From Terfezia claveryi (Eukaryota > Ascomycota > Pezizomycetes > Pezizales > Pezizaceae), in contig WHUX01000357.1 of the NCBI GenBank assembly GCA_015179025.1, positions 1 to 38,458 on the forward strand: a stretch of 38,458 bases of DNA. Reading direction: 5' to 3'. A program made the position numbers and the translations under genes. Positions 31,166 through 38,458 of this stretch are shown piece by piece. The number at the start of each line of letters is the position of its first letter. Within the stretch, counting starts at the first letter, position 1. The notes beneath the pieces were generated by a model. The model made no database searches. It saw nothing but the letters and a program-made list of their open reading frames with translations, and was not told where the DNA came from.

Positions 31166-31470
31166 CAGAATCAACAACAAAAAACAGGATTTAATCCTAG
31201 CAGCAATCCCAACACCAAACCCAACACAGAAAATCGGAAGGACTCAGATTGGGACACCATCACAAAAAAATTGGATCAGAAGACGAAGATGCAATTAATT
31301 AGAGACAAGAAATGTCTATGGTGTTGGAACCCTGGACACTCCTATAAGGATGTAGGAAACGAAAAAATAAGGTACCCATGCGTACAGCCGCACAAGATTT
31401 AGCTATGCCGATAGCCACCAGGGATAAAAATAATAAGGATAAAATCAAGGAATAACCCTTATCAAGACAG
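31166..31470 (+). pseudogene. Gypsy-2 gag, second part with zinc knuckle
   Basis: Resumes the gag frame after the solo LTR. The zinc knuckle at 31313-31357 reads CLWCWNPGHSYKD and then V-G, where the family has D-C-R. Inserting a single T would give Cys and Arg, so one base has been lost and the frame shifts there. Without that Cys the knuckle cannot bind zinc normally. A basic/Ala-rich stretch follows before the protease frame starts near 31471. Confidence 0.8.
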
Positions 31471-33555
31471 GTACCAGATTTTAGCAAGGTATTCATTAGA
31501 GCTAAGGAACACCCCTCACTAGCTTTAATTGATCTCCAAACGAAGGGAGGAGACTTAATCAATTCTCAATTTGTACACCTATACAAAATACCAACTAGAA
31601 GTATCGAGAAGAAATCATTAAGTACAGCAATTAAAGGCTCAAAAGGAACGATAGACAAAGCTTGTACTATCAAACTTGATTGGATAGGTTATGTAGAAGA
31701 ACGAACGTTCTATGTAGCTCATTTGACTGGATGGGACATGATACTAGGAGAACCTGCTCTCAGCAAAGTGCAAGCAATAATTCCTGCCCATCAGGAACTA
31801 GTTACTATCTAACCGGAAAATATTCCTCGATTCCAGCTAAGTGTATGGAAAGGATCTAGAACCATGGCGAATGGTATAAGATCAGCGTATACACAAGTCA
31901 GCTGTGAATCAGTCACAGATTATAGTGAACCAAATAATTGGGAAAATATTAGCGACGTGGAAGAAACTGATTCAGAAAGAGAACTTGTGACAGCCGTTTC
32001 TACGGTACAGAAACAATTCAACCCTGTAACGGAGTTTCCTTTATTATTTCCCAAGACAATTCTACAGGAATTACCCCCACTAAGAAAAATTAATCACTCT
32101 ATTAAACCAAAAGCAGGAGCTACTTGGATACCAAAATGGCGACCCTCAGGACATCGATTTAGACAACAAATCCATAACAAATTAGTCGAAGAAGAAGCAT
32201 CAGGTCGCATATATAGAGTAGAAAATGACACAAATGCTGTAGTCATGTTCACTATCCTTAAATGAGACAAACCGGAAGAAGCCAGACATGTTAATGACTG
32301 TCGAGACCGCAATTTAGCCGTCGAACCGGACCACACCCCATTGCCAGATATTAATGAAGCAATTGAACTAGTAGCAGAGAATCCCATTTGGACTAAGCTC
32401 GACTTAGCCGACGGATTTTTTAATATCAGGAACAATAAAGAATCTGAGCAACACTCTACCTTTTTATGTCACATGGGATATTTCAGAAGTAGAGTTATGA
32501 AATAAAGGGATCGTAACGCAGCAGCTACCATAGTTCGCATTATGCATGAAATTTTTAAGGACATGGTCTATAAAAATTTAATCATCTATATTGATAATAT
32601 TATTATATTCTCTAAAACGTATGAAGAACATATAGAATTATTGAAGAAAGTACTTCAACATCTACAGGACGAGAAATTTTATCTCAAAGAAAGCAAATGC
32701 CAGTTCTTTACTCCAAGATTGGAAATCTTAGGACACGTTTTGACATCAGATGGATTACATGTAACCCGAAGAAGAGGACTACTATATTAATATTTCCAAC
32801 TCCTACAAGAAAAAAGGATCTTAGAGGATTCCTTGGAATCGTTAATTATCTCAGCAGATTTATTCCTGACTTAGCATCGTATGCGAGCACCCTGTCAGAA
32901 CTGCAAGGAGAAACAAAGAAATGGGAATAGACAGATACTCATAATGCAGCGTTTGAAAAACTTAAGGAACTCGTGAATTCCCCACATGTTTTAAAACCCT
33001 GGAATAATGAATCTACTGAACCCAAATATTTAGTCTGTGATGCTAGTGATGTAGGACTAGGATCTTGGATAGGTCAAGGACCGTTGATGCACATCAGACC
33101 ATCATGCTTCCACTTAGAAAATTTAATCCAGCACAACTCAATTATCCTACCTTTCAAAAAGAATTATTAGCGATTATTGACTCATTAAAATTTTTTGAAG
33201 CACAATTGAGAGGTCACAAGTTCACTATCCTTACTGACACAAACCGTTAGTAACCTTCCATACTCAAACGCCTGCAAGTCAAAAATTGAGGCGATGGCAA
33301 GATTACCTAATGGAATTTGATACAGACATACAGCATACCGCAGGAAAGGAAAATTTGATAGCAGACGCTCTATCAAGAAAGCATAAATACTTGATACTCC
33401 CACCACCGAGGACATTATATTCCAACAGCATCGATCCTCCTAACCATACCTACAACCGCAACATCTCTACCAACGCTTTAAGAACTTTCCACTCACCAGA
33501 AACCTCTACTCAGAACAATATGGTTTTCCAGGAGCTATCAATTTCAAGCATGTGA
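31471..33555 (+). pseudogene. Gypsy-2 protease, reverse transcriptase and RNase H
   Basis: Protease-like segment at 31471-31812 (ALIDLQTKGGDLIN at about 31531; TGWDMILGEPAL at about 31726). After a TAA the same frame enters the reverse transcriptase (about 32070-32790): KWRPSGHRFRQQIHNKLVEE, KLDLADGFFNIR, then the active site, which reads YIDN (32587-32598) instead of YIDD, a GAT-to-AAT change of a catalytic Asp. TGA near 32263 and TAA near 32503 interrupt it. RNase H lies in pieces in three frames (about 33000-33375): KYLVCDASDVGLGSWIGQG, PTFQKELLAIIDSLKFFEAQ and QHTAGKENLIADALSRKH. The frame changes are single-base. Confidence 0.9.
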
Positions 33556-34690
33556 CTGTGACTTCAATAAATGTCATGGAAGAGCCGAAGAACTTGGACA
33601 CCATATCTTCTGTCCATACTTCGAGGGCATTCAGGATGAAGAAAGTGAATATGATATAATGAAGGAAGAAGAGTCCTCAGACGATGAGACTCTATCCACC
33701 ATACCAGAAGAAGTTTTTAGCGGGTATGATCGTGTACCCAATATAAACAAGAACAAACCCTTAACAGTTCTTGGACTAAGATATAGGCCTCCATCTTCTG
33801 AAAACGCACAACAAAATACCCTCGCTCCTGAAGAAGCGAAAGAAATTGCTATTGACCTGGCTCATAGCAATTGGCAACAATACAAAAGGATGCACTGGTC
33901 CTTTTGCCATGATTTTTACTGTCCAGTTCATGGCAGCTCCCATGCCATGAACAACCGCATGTTCACCATTAAACATGTGCAATCTGCAACCACCACGGAC
34001 ATGGCAGTTTGAACTGTAACCTGACAGCCTCAGTTCTTAAGAAGGAGAAGGAATTCCTTACGACTCGTATTACGCATATCTTATCGCAAATGAGCCTCAA
34101 AAGGAACTAGACCAGTATAACAAACGCCAGCTTATCCACTCCACCAGCTCTCAGCCGCGAAGAAGCTATCCAGGAAATCGGAGAATGGGCAAAAGATGGA
34201 TTGCCAACAAGCCGACACAACCCACTCTCAACCCAGCATTCAGTTCAGTAACCCTACCGAACAGATGACAACCGACAAATAGAACAGGAGATCATGGATA
34301 CTCCTGTTGCCCACAACAACCATGGAATGCACCTCAACAACCAGCTGCAACCGCTAGCAGCAGTAATGCAATTCCAATCAACACTGCCGCCGTCACTACT
34401 CTTCTAAAAAGAGAGTAGCCATTGACGAAGATTTACCCTCCTTCATTCAAGATACCAAGACCTCCAGACAGCGTTGTGATTTCTGTAAGTTCTCAGACAT
34501 AATGCTTCTACATGCAAGGAGAAGAAACCACCATCAATGACTTCAACATAAGGATTGAACCGACCCTCAACAAGCTCATTGAAGAGAAAACATCAGTGAC
34601 GGATGGGAAGACGACAAGGACTACTTCATCACACAGTGGCTTGACCAAGGTACAGGTATGAAAGCCGCATATCAATATGTATGAGAGTAT
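33520..34690 (+). pseudogene. Gypsy-2 linker region with Cys/His motifs
   Basis: Between RNase H and integrase. A Cys/His cluster (CDCDFNKCH...LGHHIFCPYF, about 33546-33620) leads into an acidic open frame (33659-34009) with a second cluster, HWSFCHDFYCPVHGSSH (about 33893-33943). Beyond 34010 it breaks into frames with many TAG/TGA codons, and parts look like a second gag-like fragment. Spacing suggests zinc-binding knuckles, as seen in some fungal Gypsy elements near this place. I do not know a defined function. Confidence 0.5.
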
Positions 34691-34859
34691 GTCCTATCTG
34701 GAAGAACTACTATGATACCTTTGTGAACCGTAAGGATCATAGAAGAAGAGACGATTTTTGTATGTCAAGAACCGACAAGGACAATGGAGACTAGTCTTGC
34801 CCTCTACCTTTAACATCGAAGTAAGAACTATCTCGAATTGGTTATTAAAATGCACATGA

Positions 34860-35600
34860 AGCAACCGCTCATGGGGCATTGAAAAAACATGAAATATCTT
34901 ACTGACCGATATGATTACCAGTCCTTTGCAAAACCAACTAAGGACTATATCAGAAGTTGTGATACTTGTCAACGGACAAAGTATTCCAACAAGGCCCACT
35001 TGGATCGTAACCCCATTACATGTACCAAGTAGGCCATGGACTGACATATCGATGGATTTTCTTAAGTTAGACCTGTGTTTACTAAGTGTTCAATTTTGTA
35101 CCCGAATATTCCTGTTGAAGAAGATCATGTAGTTTGTATTTCACGACTTTGGACGATTGTCGATAGACAATCAGGATTCAAGTTTCTTATTCTGTCTCAG
35201 ATAATTTCACAGCAGAACAATGTACTGCTACCTTTGATACTCATGTAGTCCCGACTATGGGATACCCTTTCTGTATTGTTTTTGACCGCGACACTCTTTT
35301 TATGTAACGCACTTTCAAGATTGGGCTAGGAATAAAGGAATCAAGTTGGAACCGTCCACCGCATATCATCTACATGCAGACGGACAATTAGAAATTGTGA
35401 ACAAAGAAATTCTACAAGTAGCAAGAGCCTGTAAAATCGAAGGATTTGATTGGCTATAGAAACTACCAGAGATATAGTTGAAACTTAACTCTAGGTATAA
35501 TACCACTAGACAGAATAGTCCCTTTTCCACACTATTTGGATTTAATGTACATCTTGGCGTATCGATACTTCCATACCCCATTAATGCATATTACCAGCAA
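34860..35600 (+). pseudogene. Gypsy-2 integrase core
   Basis: The zinc part ends YIRSCDTCQRTKYSNKAH (about 34945-34998). The catalytic core follows in several frames: TDISMDFLKL (about 35040), IVDRQSGFKFLI (about 35157), CIVFDRDTLFM (about 35276) and EPSTAYHLHADGQLEIVNKE (about 35350-35409). The last contains the expected Glu; HLHADGQ is usually HPQTDGQ. Stops and at least three frame changes inactivate it. Single-base losses seem frequent in this half of the element. Confidence 0.85.
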
Positions 35601-36347
35601 ATGAACGTCATGAGGTAACGTCTAAAAACCTATATGAGCCAAGAAGACTCAAGCATCTCAAGCGAACAAACGACTACCCAATACAGCCAAATTTTCAGTC
35701 GGACAACAAGTTATGCTTTCCTCAGAAAACATCAACCTATCGAATGTCTCACCAAACTCAAACCAAAATGGCTAGGCCCATTTCCCATTATTTCTAGTAA
35801 TCGGAAACGCAATAACTATAGCCTAGACCTATCCAGTCAACTGACCTCCACCTCATATATAATACTTTTCATATCAGCAAACTCAAACCCTACTATAAAA
35901 CGATCCTACCCAGTTCCCTCACAGACAATTCAGGAACCAGGACCAATTCAAGAAGATCATTATGAAGTTGAAAAGTATTAGAATTCAAAACAGCTCCTCG
36001 AACTGAGAAAGACAATATAAGGTCAGATGGCTAGGATACTCTCCTAAATATGATTCTGGGTAAACGCCAAGGATATCACCACCGAAATCTTCAAGACTTC
36101 TGGACGACCGGAAGTATGGAAGAACATTCAAGAGACGTCTAAGGACTAAAGGAAAACAAGGACCACGAACCAGAGATGAGACCCGAGCTCTCATCCAACA
36201 AGAACGAGATAGAATCATGAGTCAAGGAAACACTAAGGATATTCATGTTAATGCTAATGTATTAACAATGCATCAAATCTTAGGACGTATGGAAACCAAT
36301 ATGGCAGAGGAAAGAAGTAAGGATAGGAAATCCTTCTATGTGGGAAG
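35601..36347 (+). pseudogene. Gypsy-2 pol tail with chromodomain-like segment
   Basis: The integrase C-terminal part is seen at 35730-35980 (FRKHQPIECLTKLKPKWLGP, FPII). At about 36025-36110 a segment reads YKVRWLGYSPKYDS, then after one lost base WVNAKDITTEI. This fits the chromodomain core (Y-x-V-K/R-W-x-G-Y ... W), which targets insertion to chromatin in chromoviruses. After 36130 the sequence is stop-filled up to the purine-rich bases before the LTR (GTGGGAAG). Confidence 0.6.
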
Positions 36348-37000
36348 TGTAATGGAGAGTTGTTTATTGCTTATATAATTGATTATATACTTTTGTATTT
36401 CCTATATTACTACTATGTTATGTAACTAAGCTCTCGGTTGAAGGACTAGCCTTCTACCACCTCCTATTGCTTTATAAGCGTCCATAGCACGCGGAATTCC
36501 ATGGGAAGTTCCATGGACTTGCCATATGAAGACACCCTCATTATGGCCGCGTGACCTCTGTTTAAGGCGTGTGACTCATTACTATGGCACATGACCATCT
36601 TTATGGCGTGTGACTCATTACTATGGCACATGACCCTTTTGTACAGCGCACTACTTCTGGTGTCCACCCTTTATTGTATTTATTTCCTTAGTCATCAGAT
36701 CTCAGAGGAGTATAAATAGGCGCTGGATTCCTCTGGAATCCACAGAAGACAAAAGCAACCAAGCAAGCCTCAGAGCAAGCAAGCCTATATTCCGATCAGA
36801 TCAAGATCATATAGCTTAGATAGACAAATCATATGAGATAGATTAACCAGTTAATTACTGTTCCTTCGGAAGTCCACATAGTAATCTCCCTACCTTCTGA
36901 GGTCTTACCTCAGCAGAACCGAAATACACAAACGTTCGTGCTACGGATATAGATTGTATAAACGGTACCGAATGAATACTGTCTAGTACCATTCATTACA
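36348..37000 (+). repeat. Gypsy-2 3' LTR with many small deletions
   Basis: Direct match to 27414-28092 but 653 rather than 679 bp. The shortage is spread over many one- or two-base losses, often in homopolymers or doublets (CCCC to CCC, GGCC to GGC, AAA to AA). TGACTCA occurs at 36572 and 36611, and TATAAATAGG at 36711 is a good TATA box. Confidence 0.93.
36711..36720 (+). promoter_or_regulatory. TATA box of the Gypsy-2 LTR
   Basis: TATAAATAGG, 363 bases from the LTR start. The same place is degraded in the left LTR (AAAAATAGG) and the solo LTR (TTTAAATAGG on the element strand). Confidence 0.55.
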
Positions 37001-37376
37001 AACGGGCATGCCGTTGTCTTAGCTATTGTCTTATCTGCTGCCTCTGATTTAACTTTGCAGATTGAGGAAAGCTAGATTTGGAGTAGCTACTGAGTTAAGG
37101 GACGCATTGGGTCAGCGGAGGCACGGAGAGGTTGGAAATAGGATTGTGAGTGGTATATTTCTTGGTTCTCTAATTCATTGCTAGTTATAGTTTGCTCACT
37201 TACTATGTAGTGATAGTGATATGGGTGGTACTTCCATTCTTCCTCCATATCCTCAACATCGGTAGTTAATTCCAATACACTTTGGAGAGGAGCTATCCGC
37301 TTATGCCGGCTTTGTGTTCTATATAATGTCTTTGTTGGGTCTTCATTAATACTAAGAAAATATTAGCTAGGACTAA
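37001..37376. other. Flank right of Gypsy-2
   Basis: No supportable gene. A short + frame (37001-37070, reading GHAVVLAIVLSAASDLTLQ) is the kind of remnant expected if the unknown gene left of 27414 continued here, but it is too short to claim. Confidence 0.3.
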
Positions 37377-37610
37377 GACTCTCGCTCCAATTATAGCAGG
37401 GCTCTCGCTCCAATTATGGAGAGCTCTCGCTCCAATAGGAGGTCTCTCACTCCAATGGAGGACTCTCACTCTAATGGAGTGCTCTCACTCCAAAGGGGTC
37501 TCCTAAGGGGCTCTCAACCAAAAGGGGCTTTCTCAACCAAAGGGGGGCTTTCTCAACCAAAGAGGGGCTTTCTCAACCAAAGAGGTACTTGCTCAACCAA
37601 AGGGGGTTTC
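37377..37610. repeat. Tandem array of 17-24-bp units that change along its length
   Basis: Left units read CTCTCGCTCCAATTATGGAG, middle units CTCTCACTCCAATGGAGG, and right units CTTTCTCAACCAAAGGGG. About 12 units in all. The 81-codon + frame across it (37416-37658) is a by-product of the repeat. Confidence 0.85.
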
Positions 37611-37615
37611 TTTGC

Positions 37616-38146
37616 TAAGCTAAGTAGGACATACCTTATTAGTACTATCTTTTGGAGATAGCTTTTATTGGTGAGAACATCAGTTTCTGACGAGGTTGAT
37701 GTGAAGGTATAATGATAGTAGTGGCAGAATGCAAATAGTCAATAATAGCAATTAATGTTTTTGCAGATGTTGAGGAGAATAGGTTTATATGTATTAAAGA
37801 TTTGGGGGGGGGGGGCAAATCAAACCCATGTCAGTGCTATGGTCTCAATAGTCTCATACCTAATTGGGAAGAAATTGATGTGAGTGGCATGTACCACTAG
37901 GTATTACAAAGATCTACAAGACAACAGCATATTTGCATTGCACTTAGATTCAAACTTAAGTGGTTTGATGACTTCTGCAACAGGGGCTTGATACAGTGGC
38001 TCTAAATGAATTATTAATATTCGGTAGTAGTGCTATCACATATATGCAATGTCCTAGGTCTTTCTGACTTAAGAATTTACTAGAAGGGTACAAGCTGCTT
38101 TCTAAACAGGCTTAGATTTGGGATTGCACTACAAATAACTTGAGTT
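37616..38146. other. Non-coding stretch with a poly-G tract
   Basis: No gene recognised. A run of about 12 G at 37804-37815 is the only conspicuous feature; its length should be treated as uncertain. Confidence 0.45.
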
Positions 38147-38388
38147 TAGTACCTTTATAAATGACTTGTAAAAGCCCTCCAACCTCGTAAGTTAGAATTT
38201 GTATGTATTACATACTTTCTATTGTGCCACAGTTATTTGTATTTCGCTGTTGTGCACTCTATTTCTGTTTACCATATGCTAGGAAATACAGTAGTGTCAC
38301 AACATCCACGTACAACAGAAAGCATGTAGTACACTCAAATTCCAACTTACAAGGTTAGAGGCTTTTGAAAGTTGTTACACAGGTGCTA
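38147..38388. mobile_element. MITE-like element with long imperfect inverted repeats
   Basis: The left arm (about 38147-38230) and the reverse complement of the right arm (about 38300-38388) match over about 85 bp with roughly 80 to 85 percent identity by eye. Shared blocks include AAAAGCC, GTAAGTT and TTTCT(A/G)TTGT. The arms start TAGTACCT and end AGGTGCTA. TA at both ends could be the target duplication typical of Tc1/mariner-type MITEs. About 240 bp, no coding capacity. Confidence 0.7.
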
Positions 38389-38400
38389 GATATTAATATA

Positions 38401-38446
38401 AGGTCATAGTCTTATGCAGGTCATAGTCTTATACAGGCCATAGATG
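38401..38446. repeat. Short tandem repeat, 17-bp unit, 2.6 copies
   Basis: AGGTCATAGTCTTATGC is followed by AGGTCATAGTCTTATAC and a partial, diverged third copy. Confidence 0.75.
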
Positions 38447-38458
38447 TCTATGTGGATT

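Larger units (their letters stand above)
27414..37000 (+). mobile_element. Second Ty3/Gypsy element with two LTRs, degenerate
   Basis: Direct LTRs at 27414-28092 and 36348-37000 share perfect TGTAATG/CATTACA ends. Between them on the + strand are gag, a zinc knuckle, protease, reverse transcriptase, RNase H, integrase and a chromodomain-like tail, the Ty3/Gypsy order. It is broken by stops, frame changes and a reversed solo LTR of its own family (30488-31165). The flanking pentamers do not match (CCTTT left, AACGG right). Either the duplication has mutated or the ends derive from different copies. The layout resembles Gypsy families common in Agaricomycetes, including Cys/His motifs between RNase H and integrase; this is a comparison from memory. 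Confidence 0.9.

Overview
The window looks like a transposon-packed, heterochromatin-like block of a filamentous fungal genome. I see no convincing intact host gene and no rRNA or tRNA gene. Almost everything recognisable is a decayed transposable element: a Ty1/Copia element, two Ty3/Gypsy elements, two pogo/Tigger-like DNA transposon copies, a Plavaka-type (CACTA-like) transposon, solo LTRs, hairpin/MITE-like elements and minisatellites. Damage is dominated by C-to-T and G-to-A changes (CGA to TGA, CAG to TAG, TGG to TAG). This is most simply explained by repeat-induced point mutation (RIP) or deamination of methylated cytosine, and points towards a fungus, probably Pezizomycotina. That lineage call is inference; Plavaka and the second Gypsy family are also common in Basidiomycota.

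Layout. 1-4966: Copia element on the + strand, its 5' end beyond the window, ending in a 3' LTR (4330-4966). It is inserted into a pogo-like transposase on the - strand (4967-6129). 6130-8304: AT-rich relics with a tandem array and one arm (7245-7770) of a long inverted repeat. 8310-14915: a complete chromovirus on the - strand with two 624-bp LTRs and a perfect GGTAT target duplication. Its pol is one reading frame broken only by stop codons. 15050-15612: the other inverted-repeat arm. 16368-18170: fragments of a second, strongly mutated pogo copy with a probable solo LTR between them. 18721-19451: two minisatellites. 19671-23065: Plavaka transposase on the - strand.

23300-23420 is a small hairpin element. 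23933-27413 holds broken + strand coding remnants of a gene I do not recognise, with proline-rich, lysine-rich and acidic parts. 27414-37000 is a second Gypsy element (+ strand) with LTRs at both ends. A solo LTR of the same family sits reversed in its gag, flanked by a perfect CAGAA duplication. 37377-37610 is a gradually changing tandem array and 38147-38388 a MITE-like palindrome.

Order of events. The pogo element came before the Copia insertion. The inverted-repeat element came before the chromovirus. The second Gypsy came before the solo LTR in its gag. Plavaka carries fewer RIP-type changes than its neighbours and may be younger or have escaped. The elements do not work together; the window is a record of successive insertions and mutational silencing.
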